Below, in pieces: positions 39,518-49,553 of a DNA stretch of 64,000 bases (positions are counted from its first letter, which is position 1; every line of letters begins with the position of its first letter). A program made the translations under genes and the position numbers. The notes under the pieces are model-generated. The model was not told the DNA's origin. It saw only the letters and a program-made list of their open reading frames with translations, and made no database searches. The stretch is from a virus. Where the stretch lies: the IMG/VR virus record IMGVR_UViG_3300035671_000001, positions 18,506 through 82,505 of that record, one strand, 5' to 3'.

Positions 39518-41077
39518 ATGGCAGACTGGTACGTCAGCTCCGCCGCTTATGCCGCCGTCCCGGCTTGGCAGGCGACGCACGCGTACACCGTCGGGCAGTT
39601 CGTCAGGCCAACGGCGGGGGCTATTGGAACGTCGTGGGTGTACCGCTGCACGACGGCTGGGACGTCCAGTGGGACAGAGCCGGTTTGGGGCACGGTAGCT
39701 GGCGCCAACAACGATCCTTTCACCGACGGCACGGCAGGCTTCACCAACGTCACCGGGCAGTCCGCCTACGGCTGGAGCGCGGCGGCTGGCACGCTCTACA
39801 CCTTGACTGGCGGCAACGCGCGAGTACGACTGACCACGCCGACGGAACGAGTCTTCCTCTCCAGCGACCACAGCGAGAGCAGCGTCAGCCCGGGCAGCTC
39901 GTACACCCAAAACAACGGTGGGTTCATCGCTTTCGGTCTTACGCAATTTATCTCGGTGAACCGCGCAGGCTCGGTACCGCCGGTCGCGGCCGACGTCCAG
40001 TCCGGCGCCTCGATCACGGTGACCGGCGCGAGCCTTGTGATAGACGCCTGCACCGAAGTTTTTTGGCAAGGCATAACCTTCACCGTTGCCGGTGGAGCGA
40101 CGAACTACAACCTTTATTTCTGCGGGGGCAGCACCGGGTACAAGCAGCACTACTTCAAGAACTGCGCGCTCGTGATCTCGAACACGAACGTCAACTCGCG
40201 CATGGGGCCGAATGGCACCGCTCCCAAGGTGGTGTTCGACAATACAACCGTTCAGTTCGGCAACGCCAGCCAATCCATCACGGTCGGCTTTTCAATAGAG
40301 TACATTTGGATTAACACGCCGTCCGCGATCCAGGGCGCGACGTTGCCGACCTCGTTGTTCACTACTTCATCAAACACCTTCTTGTTGGTGACTGCTCGTG
40401 GCGTTGACTTCAGTGCACTTACTGGGAGCTTCGTGACCGGCAGCACCGTCAGCGGTGGCACCCCCTACAAAATCCTGCTGGATAGCTGCAGAATCAATTC
40501 GGCGCTCAATCGTGCGGGCACGAACGTCGCGTTGGTCTCTGACGAGATCGAACTGGTGAATTGCTTCGACGGCACCAACGTCCTCAACGAGCGTTACACG
40601 CCAGCGGGTGTCGTCATCACCGACCGCAGCACCACGCTGAGCGGCGGGGCGCAGGACGATGCCGGTGCATACAGCATTAAACTGGTATCGAGCACCCGCT
40701 CCGAGAAGCAGGTCATGCTCCTGGACAGCTTCTGGCTGGACGTCGAGAACGCGCTGGTCGGCTCCGCGCGCACGGCAACGGTGGAGATCATCTCGTCGGC
40801 GTCGCTCAACAACGACGACATCCGGTTGTTCCTGGAATACATGGGGACGGGTGGATCGGCCGTCGCGTCGTTCGCCGACAGCCTCGCGTCGGTGCTGACC
40901 GCGTCGGCGGCGCTGACCACCTCCGCCAACACCTGGAACAACCCGCCGAGCACGCCGGTCAAGCAGCTCCTGCAGATGACGTTCACCCCGCAGGCGGCCG
41001 GGCGGGTGCGCGGGCTGGTGCGACTAGGTAAGGTCTCGGCCACGGTCTGGGTCAACCCGCAGCTCACGATCACCTAG
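39518..41077 (+). CDS. Virion surface/fibre protein, MADWYVSS paralogue 1
   Basis: 519 aa. It opens with a carbohydrate-binding-like module (MADWYVSSAAYAAVPAWQAT, then YTVGQFVRPT and YRCTTAGTSSGTEPVW). A solenoid-like beta body follows with GQSAYGWSAAAGTLYTL, FLSSDHSESS, INTPSAIQGATLP and VELVNCFDGTN-type strings, and it ends in LLQMTFTPQAAGRVRGLVRL. The right-handed beta-helix feel suggests a tail spike or head fibre. Two paralogues follow directly. Confidence 0.8.
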   Translation: MADWYVSSAAYAAVPAWQATHAYTVGQFVRPTAGAIGTSWVYRCTTAGTSSGTEPVWGTVAGANNDPFTDGTAGFTNVTGQSAYGWSAAAGTLYTLTGGNARVRLTTPTERVFLSSDHSESSVSPGSSYTQNNGGFIAFGLTQFISVNRAGSVPPVAADVQSGASITVTGASLVIDACTEVFWQGITFTVAGGATNYNLYFCGGSTGYKQHYFKNCALVISNTNVNSRMGPNGTAPKVVFDNTTVQFGNASQSITVGFSIEYIWINTPSAIQGATLPTSLFTTSSNTFLLVTARGVDFSALTGSFVTGSTVSGGTPYKILLDSCRINSALNRAGTNVALVSDEIELVNCFDGTNVLNERYTPAGVVITDRSTTLSGGAQDDAGAYSIKLVSSTRSEKQVMLLDSFWLDVENALVGSARTATVEIISSASLNNDDIRLFLEYMGTGGSAVASFADSLASVLTASAALTTSANTWNNPPSTPVKQLLQMTFTPQAAGRVRGLVRLGKVSATVWVNPQLTIT

Positions 41078-43945
41078 ATGGCCGACTGGTACGTCTCCAG
41101 CGCCGTCTACGCGACGATCCCGGTCTGGGCTGCGACGACGGCTTATAACGTGGGTCAGTTCGTCAAGCCGACGGTATCCGCTTTTGACACGCAATATGTG
41201 TTCCGCTGCACGGTGGCGGGCACCTCGGGTGCGACAGAACCAACCTGGAGCGGTGCGGCTACCAACAATTCGACCATCGCTTCGGGTGGTGCGACGTTCG
41301 CCAACGTTACTGGGCAGTCGACCTATGGTTGGAGTGCGTCGTCCGGAACTCTCTACACTGTTGCCAATCGTCGTGTGCTTGTTGGCGACCGTGTGTTTGC
41401 GTCGAGTGATCATGCCGAGAGTTCGTCAGCAGCGGTAGCATACGATTTCAATAACGGCACGGTCGCATTTGGCTTGGTTCAAATTGTTTCGGTCAGTCGT
41501 GCCGGATCGGTGCCTCCTACGGCAAGCGACACCCAATCTGGTGCCAGCATCACCAACACAAGTGGTTCCAGTGTGGCTCTGAATGCTTGGTGCAATTTGT
41601 TTTGGCAAGGAATCACAATCACGATTGGTGGCAGCAGTGCGATCAATCTGTTTTTCAACGTTGGAGCTGGTGCGCGGAAGTCGCATTATTTGAAAAACTG
41701 CGCGATAGTTTTTACTACTGCACAGGCTGCTTCAAGAATAAGTACCAACAACGTGGCGAAGGTTACGCTCGACAACACGACGGTCAAGTTTGCCAACGTC
41801 GCGCAGGCCATTGATGGTCAGGCGCCGTTCGACTTCAACTGGATCAACACGCCGTCCGCCATCCAGGGCGCCACAATCCCGACGACGCTGTTCAAGTGCG
41901 GGACCAACGCGCCGCCATTGTCCATGATCTGTCGCGGCGTCGACCTCAGCGCCATCACCGGGACGCTGTGCAGCGGCACTACCGGCTCGAACGGCGGCAG
42001 CATGAAAGCGCTGTTCGATAGCTGCAAGATCGCTCCCGGCGTCACGCGATTGGCCGCGCCCGCGACCATCACCAACGCGGGCGATGAAGTCGAGCTGATG
42101 AACTGCTTCGATGGGACCAACATTATCAACGAACGCTACGCCTACGGCGGCTCGGTAGTCATCGACCGCAGCACGACGCTGAGCGGTGGCGCTCAGGACG
42201 ATGTGGGAGCCTATAGCCTCAAGCTGGCGTCGAGCACGCGCGCCGATTTCCAGACCATGCCGCTAGATGCGTTCTGGCTCGACGTCGAGAATATCGCGAT
42301 CGGCGTGGCGAAGACGGCAACGGTGGAGATCATCGGCTCGGCCTCGCTCAACAACACCGACATTCGGCTACAGCTTGAATACACGGGAACTTCTATCCAG
42401 AGTTGGAATCCTGCCGATAAAAATGACGTCACGTTTAGCAACGGGAATTTAACTGCTACTGGAGTTACATCCTCACAAGGAGGAGTGCGAGCTTATCCTT
42501 ATTTCAGCTCTGGTAAGTATTACTGGGAGTGCAAGGTTGACGTGATTAGTTCGAACAATTGGGGTGTGGGTGTGGCTATTGCATCTTGCGATTTGGATGC
42601 GGTGGGAAACACTCCAAACAATGCTGCGGTGATTTTTAAGAGCGGCAATATCTATGTCAACAACGTCTATACGGGTACTTCACTTGGGGCACGCGCAGCC
42701 AACGATATTTTCAGTGTTGCGGTAGATGCAACCGCTCGATTGATTTGGTTCCGGGTTGCGCCATCAGGAAACTGGAACGCTAGTGGTACGGCCGATCCGG
42801 CAACTGGAGTAGGTGGCATCAGCATTAGCGCCCTGAGTGGTGCTCTTTTTCCAGTGTTTAGTTCAATTGGCGCAGACCAAACGACGATCAATCTTGGTGC
42901 TACTACTTTCAGTGGAAGCATTCCTTCCGGCTTCGTGACAACTGCGCTTTTGATTAACTATGGCTCATTCATCGAAAGCCTGGCTTCGGTGTTGACGCCG
43001 GCGGCGGCGTTGCCGACATCGCTCGTCACTTGGCTCAACCCGCCGAGCACGCCGGTCAAACAACAGTTGCAAGCCACGTTCACGCCGCGCACAGTCGGTC
43101 GCGTGCGCGGCCTCGTTCGACTCGGGAAGACTTCGGCCACGGCCTGGGTCAACCCGCAGATCGCCATCACCATTCCTCCGCTTTCCGCAGAAGCCTCGCA
43201 ATTCTTGGCGCGGACGTCTTCGCTTGATGCGACGCACACCAATGCTTACACGGCTTTGATCGATGGGCTAGTGACTGACGGCATTTGGTCGAAGCTGGAC
43301 GTGCTTCATGTCTACGCGACGCAGAACAGCACTACGGCGCTGCTGAATTTGAAATCGAATAGTTACACCGGCACAGCCAATGGCTCACCGGCATTCGTGG
43401 CGGATCGTGGCTTTACCGGCGTCGATGCCAGTGCGACGGTTTACATCGATACCGGGTTTAATCCGGCAACTGCCGGCGGCAATTATTCGCAGGATTCCGC
43501 GCATATCTCGGCATGGAGTAATACCACTCCAGCAAATTCTGGCCCTTCGGGCGGCGTCGTCATTGGTTCTGAAATTTCGGCATCTCATACTGCTGTTTAC
43601 TCGCGATATAACGACGGGTTTAGTTATTTCGGTGTCAACGCAAGCGCCACCAACTTTACTTCTACTGGTACTCCATCCAATGGTCATTTCCTTGCCAACC
43701 GTTCGTCTAGTAGCGCCCTTCAAGGTTACAAGAATGGGACTTCTGTTTTAACGTGGACTAATACGTCGGTCGCTCCGGCATCGCAAAATATTTATGCATT
43801 AGCAAACCATGGTCCTTCTGGTGCTAATCTTGGTACCGCGTTTCAGCTACCCGCGATAAGTATTGGCTCATCGTTGAGTTCGACTGATGTCACCAACTTC
43901 TACAATCGCCTGCGAACCTACATGACTGCCGTTGGGGTGCCCTGA
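41078..43945 (+). CDS. Fibre protein, MADWYVSS paralogue 2 with inserted SPRY-like and extra C-terminal domains
   Basis: 955 aa; the ATG directly follows the previous TAG. The first 440 residues parallel paralogue 1. At about 442-624 an SPRY-like domain is inserted (GVRAYPYFSSGKYYWECKVD; NNWGVGVAIASCDLDAV; LIWFRVAPSGNWN; INLGATTFSGSIPSGF). The shared SLASVLTPAAALPTSLVTWL/QQLQATFTPRTVGRVRGLVR segment then resumes. A new C-terminal domain (about 715-955, LARTSSLDATHTNAYTALID) has the look of a receptor-binding sheet domain. The inserted stretch is AT-richer than the flanks, suggesting domain acquisition. Confidence 0.8.
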   Translation: MADWYVSSAVYATIPVWAATTAYNVGQFVKPTVSAFDTQYVFRCTVAGTSGATEPTWSGAATNNSTIASGGATFANVTGQSTYGWSASSGTLYTVANRRVLVGDRVFASSDHAESSSAAVAYDFNNGTVAFGLVQIVSVSRAGSVPPTASDTQSGASITNTSGSSVALNAWCNLFWQGITITIGGSSAINLFFNVGAGARKSHYLKNCAIVFTTAQAASRISTNNVAKVTLDNTTVKFANVAQAIDGQAPFDFNWINTPSAIQGATIPTTLFKCGTNAPPLSMICRGVDLSAITGTLCSGTTGSNGGSMKALFDSCKIAPGVTRLAAPATITNAGDEVELMNCFDGTNIINERYAYGGSVVIDRSTTLSGGAQDDVGAYSLKLASSTRADFQTMPLDAFWLDVENIAIGVAKTATVEIIGSASLNNTDIRLQLEYTGTSIQSWNPADKNDVTFSNGNLTATGVTSSQGGVRAYPYFSSGKYYWECKVDVISSNNWGVGVAIASCDLDAVGNTPNNAAVIFKSGNIYVNNVYTGTSLGARAANDIFSVAVDATARLIWFRVAPSGNWNASGTADPATGVGGISISALSGALFPVFSSIGADQTTINLGATTFSGSIPSGFVTTALLINYGSFIESLASVLTPAAALPTSLVTWLNPPSTPVKQQLQATFTPRTVGRVRGLVRLGKTSATAWVNPQIAITIPPLSAEASQFLARTSSLDATHTNAYTALIDGLVTDGIWSKLDVLHVYATQNSTTALLNLKSNSYTGTANGSPAFVADRGFTGVDASATVYIDTGFNPATAGGNYSQDSAHISAWSNTTPANSGPSGGVVIGSEISASHTAVYSRYNDGFSYFGVNASATNFTSTGTPSNGHFLANRSSSSALQGYKNGTSVLTWTNTSVAPASQNIYALANHGPSGANLGTAFQLPAISIGSSLSSTDVTNFYNRLRTYMTAVGVP

Positions 43946-46311
43946 TGGCTGACTGGTACGTCTCGTCCGTCGCCTACGCCGCCCTCCCGGCCTGGGCGGC
44001 GACGACGGCGTACACGGTCGGGCAGATCATCCGGCCGACTACAGCCGCGATCGGTACGCACCATGTACTTCGGTGCACTACAGCAGGAACGAGCGCAGCG
44101 TCTGAGCCGACATGGGCGGTTGGAAATAATGCGACGACCACATCCAACACTGCTGTTTTTACCAATGTTGGTGGTCAATCCGCCTATGGCTGGGGCGCCG
44201 CCTCTGGCTCTTTGTTGACCATTGGCCGGAGCCGTGTCGTAGTTGGTGATCGGGTGTTTCTGTCGAGCGATCACAGCGAAAGTGGCAACGCAAGTTGGGA
44301 CTTCAACAATCTCACGAGTGCCTTTGGATTGATCCAGCTTATCTCAGTCAACCGGGCTGGTTCGGTGCCGCCGGTCGCTGCCGATATTTTGAATGGGGCC
44401 AGCATTACCAATGCCGCGGGCGCTAACTTCCAAGTAGATGCTCATTGCAATTTGCTCTGGCAGGGAATTACATTCACCAGTGTAAATGGTTTTGCCTTCA
44501 ATACAAGCGCAACCAAGTCATACTATTTCAAAAACTGTGCTTTCGTGTTAAGCGCCGTTTCAAACGCTACTTTCAGAACTGCTGCGCCCTGTAAGATCAT
44601 TCTTGATAACACGACGATACAGTTTGGTCATATTGGTCAGGTTATTACTGCTGGTACCTTCGGCCAAGGTGAACTTTCTTGGATCAACACGCCAAACGCC
44701 ATTATTGGAGCTACGCTGCCAACCTTCTTATTTAGTAACGGTGGTACATCTCTGACGGTTACCTGTCGCGGTGTCGACCTCAGCGCCATCGTCGGGACGT
44801 TGCTAAAAACCGCGTCTGCCGGCGTGATTACAAAGGTGTTGCTCGACAGCTGCAAGATCGCTCCCGGCGTGACGCGCTACGCCTTGACCTCGACCACGGG
44901 CGATCCTGCCTACGACGAGATCGAGCTGGTGAATTGTTTCGATGGAACGAACATCATCAACGAGCGGCACACTGCGGCCGGCGACGTCATCACCGACGCC
45001 ACTACCACGCTGAGCGGAGGGACGCGGGACAACGTCGGCGGCTACAGCCACAAGCTCGTTTCCAGCGCGCGCTCCGACGTCTGCACCATGCCGCTCGACG
45101 GCTTTTGGCTCGATGTCGGGAACACCGGGGTAGGTGTGGCGAAGACCGCGACGGTGGAGATCGTCTCGTCCGCCGTGCTCAACAACAACGACATCAAGCT
45201 CCAACTCGAATACATGGGCATATCTGGTTCGGCGCTGGCGTCGTTTGGCGAGAGCTTGGCATCGATGTTAACCGCTGCAGCAGCGTTGCCGTCGTCGTCG
45301 GCGAGTTGGAATAATCCGCCCAGCACGCCGCAAAAGCAGTTCTTGCAGGTGTCGTTCACTCCGCAGACTGCTGGTCGCGTCAAAGGTCTGGTGCGGTTGG
45401 GCAAACCCTCGACGACGGTGTGGGTCAATCCGCAAGTTGCTGTCGCTGCGGTGCCACAGCCAACGTCGCTGACGGCCGCGTTGTTTGACGACAGTGGCAG
45501 CGACGCGTTCTATGCGCCCGCAATGCTTCAGGGAGTCCTGTTGCCCGCGCTGCTCGGTGACAGCGACACGTTCTATGCTGCCGCTGTTCCCTTACTGGCT
45601 TGGACTCCGGCCTCGCTCGCGACCCTGAAGGGTTGGTACAAGGCCGACGCGCTTTCGGGGGTGGACGCTTCCAACGTGACCTCATGGCCGGATTCGTCGG
45701 GGCTCGGCAACAACGCGGCTGGGGTTGGACCTACTATTTATCCACTGCTGCAAACGGCCGAACAGAATTCTCTCAACGTCGTTGAATTTGATTTCACCAC
45801 GGGCCAGTGTTTCAATTTACCTAATTTGTTGGCAGGCGCGACTGCCGCCGCCGCCATATTTGTATTGAAAACAATTGCAACTGGGCATGGCTGTCCGTTG
45901 AAGATTGGTACTGACACTCAGGAAAGCCACTATCCGTATTCAGACAACAACATCTACGACGACTTTGCCAGCAACGCTCGAAAAAGCGTGGGCAATCCTG
46001 GCACATTAACCTCATGGCATATTGCCAGCTTCCATTCGACCAATGGTAGCTGGAAGTATTACAGAAACGGCGTTTTATTCTTTTCGACAGCATCCAACAC
46101 GTTTGCTGTGCGAACCACTTCGCCTGCGCCTCTAATAGGGAGCAGTTTCTCTGCTACTTTCCTGTACAGCGGAATGATCGGCGAGGGCATCATTGTCAAC
46201 GAGTTCTTGAGCGACGCCGACCGGCAGAAGGCCGAAGGCTATGCTGCCTGGAAGTGGGGTCTAGTTGCTAGCCTTGATGTCTCACATCCATACAAGTCGG
46301 CAGCACCGTGA
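43945..46311 (+). CDS. Fibre protein, MADWYVSS paralogue 3 with LamG-like end
   Basis: 788 aa; the start shares its A with the previous stop. The N-terminal 490 residues follow the paralogue plan (MADWYVSSVAYAALPAWAAT). Two short DSDAFYAP/DSDTFYAA strings follow (about 505-550), then a LamG/concanavalin-like domain at about 548-788 (LKGWYKADALSGVDASNVTS; WPDSSGLGNNA; IASFHSTNGSWKYYRNGVLF; AEGYAAWKWGL), typical of sugar-binding phage adhesins. It probably determines receptor binding together with its paralogues. Confidence 0.8.
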   Translation: MADWYVSSVAYAALPAWAATTAYTVGQIIRPTTAAIGTHHVLRCTTAGTSAASEPTWAVGNNATTTSNTAVFTNVGGQSAYGWGAASGSLLTIGRSRVVVGDRVFLSSDHSESGNASWDFNNLTSAFGLIQLISVNRAGSVPPVAADILNGASITNAAGANFQVDAHCNLLWQGITFTSVNGFAFNTSATKSYYFKNCAFVLSAVSNATFRTAAPCKIILDNTTIQFGHIGQVITAGTFGQGELSWINTPNAIIGATLPTFLFSNGGTSLTVTCRGVDLSAIVGTLLKTASAGVITKVLLDSCKIAPGVTRYALTSTTGDPAYDEIELVNCFDGTNIINERHTAAGDVITDATTTLSGGTRDNVGGYSHKLVSSARSDVCTMPLDGFWLDVGNTGVGVAKTATVEIVSSAVLNNNDIKLQLEYMGISGSALASFGESLASMLTAAAALPSSSASWNNPPSTPQKQFLQVSFTPQTAGRVKGLVRLGKPSTTVWVNPQVAVAAVPQPTSLTAALFDDSGSDAFYAPAMLQGVLLPALLGDSDTFYAAAVPLLAWTPASLATLKGWYKADALSGVDASNVTSWPDSSGLGNNAAGVGPTIYPLLQTAEQNSLNVVEFDFTTGQCFNLPNLLAGATAAAAIFVLKTIATGHGCPLKIGTDTQESHYPYSDNNIYDDFASNARKSVGNPGTLTSWHIASFHSTNGSWKYYRNGVLFFSTASNTFAVRTTSPAPLIGSSFSATFLYSGMIGEGIIVNEFLSDADRQKAEGYAAWKWGLVASLDVSHPYKSAAP

Positions 46312-48035
46312 TGGCAAAGACCACACCGATCAGCGCATCGCGTGCCGGTCTCGGCTCGGTCATCGTTGTCGATTCCACCGGGATCGTTAAGACGGAGGTG
46401 CTGAGCGCGTCGCGGGCGGGTGCGGGCGGGTCGGTCTTCAGCGTCGACGATGGCACCGGCAAGACCTACCAGCAGGCGGCGGTGGGCGTCGCCAGCGCCT
46501 CGAACGACCTAAGCCTGAACAAGAACTGGTTCATCGCGAACGTCGGCGTCGAGAGCGCCGGCTCGGGCGCCGTGTCTGTTGCCATACCCGCGCTATTGCC
46601 GGCGTTGGTGACCGACGCCGACGCGTTTTACGCGCCCACTATCGCAAACCTCACTCAGGTGTTGCAGCCCGCGCTGGTCGCTGCTGACGATGCGTTCTTT
46701 GCACCCGCTATCGGGATTGTCGGGCTCGCGATTGGGGCGGCGGCGGGGACGGGAGCTGCTTCTGCGGTTGGCGGGACAATCGGCTCTGCGGCCGGAGCCG
46801 GAGCTGCGGCTGCCATCGGCGCAAAAACCTTGTCGGCGGTCGGCGCTGCGGCTGGCATTGGGGCTGCCGCCGCTGCCGGGGCTATCGGCCTCGTCGGCAG
46901 CGCCAACGGCTTCGGAATTGCCGTCTCCCAGAGCGGGAGCACCGGCCGGGCGATTGGCACCGGAGCTGCCGCTGCCGTAGGCGCGAGCGGCGCCGTTGGT
47001 AGCGCCGTCGGCACCGGAGCCGCCTCTGCCATCGGCCGCATCAGTAACCTGTCGGTCGGCCGTGCTACCGGCCTCGGCACTGCCTCCGGGCAAGCCTCCA
47101 ACAAGGGCAAGCCGAAGCAGGCCAAGGGCCGTGCAGACGGGGTTGGGGCGGCCCGTGGCACTGGCGTTCGGGGATCGGCGGGGTTCGCCAGCTCTACGGG
47201 ATCTGGCGACGCCAGCGGGGCCGCTCAGCCGCTCATCACGGCTTACGTAGTGGGCCACGCCTCAGGGATTGGACAGGCTCAGGCGGCCACCGGCGTCGGC
47301 TCTGCCGGCCACGCCAGCGGGTTCGGTGATGCGTTCGCCAGTTACGCCTTTGAGGCGGAAGCGGACGGCCATGCCATCGGTGGTGGTGATGCCGAAGCCA
47401 TCTGCGCCGCGACGGTGGTGGGGCAGGCGGATGGCATCGGCACCGCTTCTGCAAGCAGCGCAAGCTCGACAATCATGGTCGGGACTGCGGCTGGAGCCGG
47501 CAACGCCATCGGCGGCGCGGCGGGAGCAGTCAGAGCACAGGCTGCGGGTATAGGCGCGGCGGCGGCAGTCGGCACGGCTAGTTTCGCCGGGACCGGCAAT
47601 GCTGTCGGCACTGGAGTCGCTGCTTCGACTGCAGGTTCTCTGGGGCAGGCCCCGAGCACCGGCGAGGCGATCGGCGTCAGCCCGCCCCTCGGCATTGTGC
47701 CGGCTCTGCTGGTCGACGCGGACGCTGTCCCGATAGCGAACGTCGGATGGAATCTAGTTCCCGACGTTGTCGTTGACGTCGATGTGGCTTTCGGCGGTGG
47801 GGTCCTAGCGACGGCCTACCTGTTGCCGGAAGACCTCGTGGAAGAGGACGTTATCGACACTTACCCGTTCTTCATCCACGGCGTTACCGGTGGCATTCCG
47901 GTTCCACCGTCACCCGATACTATGACTGGATCGATCAAGGATACGACATTGACCGGCAGCTTCAGCCAGTCGCCGACATTGACGGGCAGTATAACAGGTA
48001 CCGCAAGGCGCCAGTCGCGAAAGAAGGCCGCATGA
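46311..48035 (+). CDS. Alanine/glycine-rich repeat protein
   Basis: 574 aa from the ATG at 46311. After an N-terminal beta domain (TPISASRAGLGSVIVVDSTG) and two DAFYAP/DAFFAP strings, residues about 130-460 are a long series of GxGxAxA repeats (SAAGAGAAAAIGAKTLSAVG, VGSAVGTGAASAIG), likely an extended glycine-zipper fibre shaft. The end has TMTGSIKDTTLTGSFSQSPT-like short repeats. It continues the fibre cluster. Confidence 0.75.
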   Translation: MAKTTPISASRAGLGSVIVVDSTGIVKTEVLSASRAGAGGSVFSVDDGTGKTYQQAAVGVASASNDLSLNKNWFIANVGVESAGSGAVSVAIPALLPALVTDADAFYAPTIANLTQVLQPALVAADDAFFAPAIGIVGLAIGAAAGTGAASAVGGTIGSAAGAGAAAAIGAKTLSAVGAAAGIGAAAAAGAIGLVGSANGFGIAVSQSGSTGRAIGTGAAAAVGASGAVGSAVGTGAASAIGRISNLSVGRATGLGTASGQASNKGKPKQAKGRADGVGAARGTGVRGSAGFASSTGSGDASGAAQPLITAYVVGHASGIGQAQAATGVGSAGHASGFGDAFASYAFEAEADGHAIGGGDAEAICAATVVGQADGIGTASASSASSTIMVGTAAGAGNAIGGAAGAVRAQAAGIGAAAAVGTASFAGTGNAVGTGVAASTAGSLGQAPSTGEAIGVSPPLGIVPALLVDADAVPIANVGWNLVPDVVVDVDVAFGGGVLATAYLLPEDLVEEDVIDTYPFFIHGVTGGIPVPPSPDTMTGSIKDTTLTGSFSQSPTLTGSITGTARRQSRKKAA

Positions 48036-48727
48036 CCGACATCGCCCAAAACTTCGCGCTCTACGTCGACAACGACATGGACGTGCTGTTCGATATCGGT
48101 CCGGATGACACCGGCACGAACCTCGCTTTCGCCGACCTGACGTGGAAGGCTTACAGCCAGATTCTCGGGGTGCCGGACATGTCGGCGGCGCTGATCTCGA
48201 AGGCGACCAACGCGGGCATCATAATCACCGACCCGCTGCTGATGAAGTTCACGGTCACGATCTTCAGCGCTGACACCGACGGCCTCGCTGGCAATTACTA
48301 CCACGAGGTCATCATCGTTGCGAACCACAAGACGACGACGGTGGCCACCGGCCTGATGACGGTGATCGACCCCGCTGAGGTACCGAACGTGGCTGCGTTC
48401 AAGGCCATGTTCCCGGAGTTCGAGGACGTGCCCGACACCACGGTGCAGATCGCGCTCGATCAGGCCGGGCAATTCGTGGACGAGAGCTGGGGCGGCTCGC
48501 AGACGGCCGGGCAGATGTACCTCGCGGCACACTTCATGGCGACGGCGCACGCGACTGGCGACACCGACGGGCGAGTAGTCAGCTCGGAGACCATTGGCCG
48601 GATGTCGATCAGCTACGCGACTGGCGTTAGCGTCGGCACCGCCGAGGGCGCGATGGGGATGACGAGGTACGGGCTCGTGTTCAACAACATGCTCTCGGCG
48701 CAGGGCTTCGGCATAGCGGTGGTGTGA
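48032..48727 (+). CDS. Neck/connector protein with DUF4054-like C terminus
   Basis: 231 aa (ATGA overlap). Residues 1-115 are beta-rich. Residues about 115-231 match DUF4054 head-tail connectors (AAFKAMFPEFEDVPDTTVQI; ALDQAGQFVDESWGG; GQMYLAAHFMATA). The fusion of an extra N-terminal domain, likely from the fibre cluster, to a connector is unusual. The stop overlaps the next start. Confidence 0.7.
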   Translation: MTDIAQNFALYVDNDMDVLFDIGPDDTGTNLAFADLTWKAYSQILGVPDMSAALISKATNAGIIITDPLLMKFTVTIFSADTDGLAGNYYHEVIIVANHKTTTVATGLMTVIDPAEVPNVAAFKAMFPEFEDVPDTTVQIALDQAGQFVDESWGGSQTAGQMYLAAHFMATAHATGDTDGRVVSSETIGRMSISYATGVSVGTAEGAMGMTRYGLVFNNMLSAQGFGIAVV

Positions 48728-49071
48728 TGGCATTCGATTGGGCAGGCCGCCGGGCCACGGCTACCCGTATGATCACGAAGTACGGCTGCCGCGCCATCTT
48801 ACGGCGGACGAGCGGCGACCGCGACTGCACCGCCTGCATGATTGACTTCATGCCGCACAGCCGTGCGGGTGAACTGCGCAATGCTCCCGATCGGATGATC
48901 CTGGTGGCGGCTACCGGGCTCGACGTAGTGCCCGACGCGGAGAAAGATCATCTCGTCTGGCTCGATCCCAGTAGTGGTGCTGAAGTCGAGAATCTGCGTC
49001 TTATTGCACCCATCGGTAAGTTCGCCCCGGCAGGCGTTGTCGTGTACTGGGAAATTCAGGCGCGCAAATGA
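48727..49071 (+). CDS. Minor head-tail joining protein
   Basis: 114 aa from the ATG at 48727 (a GTG one codon earlier is possible). It has C20, C34 and C37 and a beta barrel-like second half (MILVAATGLDVVPDAEKDHL; RLIAPIGKFAPAGVVVYWEI), typical of small stopper or joining proteins that follow DUF4054. Assigned by position and pattern. Confidence 0.65.
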   Translation: MAFDWAGRRATATRMITKYGCRAILRRTSGDRDCTACMIDFMPHSRAGELRNAPDRMILVAATGLDVVPDAEKDHLVWLDPSSGAEVENLRLIAPIGKFAPAGVVVYWEIQARK

Positions 49072-49541
49072 TGGACAAGCGTGAGACGATCCTGGCGCAC
49101 TTGCTGGCGATGCTGGATGGTCTCGATGGCTTGGCCGAGGTCGATGGCGTCAAGAGCGTATTCCGCAATCGCGGTGAGATACCGCAGGAGAAGCTTCCGG
49201 CGGTTGTGCTGCTTGATGGTCGCGAGAAAATAAAGGTTTCAACCTCTACGCATGGCGGCTTGCGCACCCCAACCATCTTCACACTCAGCCCGCAAATCTT
49301 CATCGTGCTCAAGCCGCGCGATGACATCAACAACGACGGCATCGGTGAGGAGCTGTCGGCGTATCGTGTCAAGATTATCAAGCTCATGCGCGATGACGAC
49401 ACCTTGGCGGCTTTGCTCGGCGCCAACGGGGAGGCGCTTTATCTGAGCAGTGAGACTGACATGCAAACCGGGAGCACGATGCAAGGTCAGATGCAAATGG
49501 ACTTCGCGTTCTCTTATGTGCTCAACCCCAGCGATCTATAA
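49068..49541 (+). CDS. Tail terminator/completion-like protein
   Basis: 157 aa (ATGA overlap; ATG also at 49071). The ILAHLLAMLDGLDGLAEVDG helix followed by KLPAVVLLDGREKIKVSTST and TLSPQIFIVLKPRDDINNDG matches the alpha/beta layout of tail terminator proteins placed just before the tail tube gene. Assigned by context and fold pattern. Confidence 0.65.
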   Translation: MMDKRETILAHLLAMLDGLDGLAEVDGVKSVFRNRGEIPQEKLPAVVLLDGREKIKVSTSTHGGLRTPTIFTLSPQIFIVLKPRDDINNDGIGEELSAYRVKIIKLMRDDDTLAALLGANGEALYLSSETDMQTGSTMQGQMQMDFAFSYVLNPSDL

Positions 49542-49553
49542 AGGAGATTGATC

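Noticed and set aside
39439-40314. Long + strand ORF in another frame over the first fibre gene
   Set aside because: It overlaps the MADWYVSS gene almost fully and has Arg/His-rich shadow composition. The fibre frame has clear paralogues.
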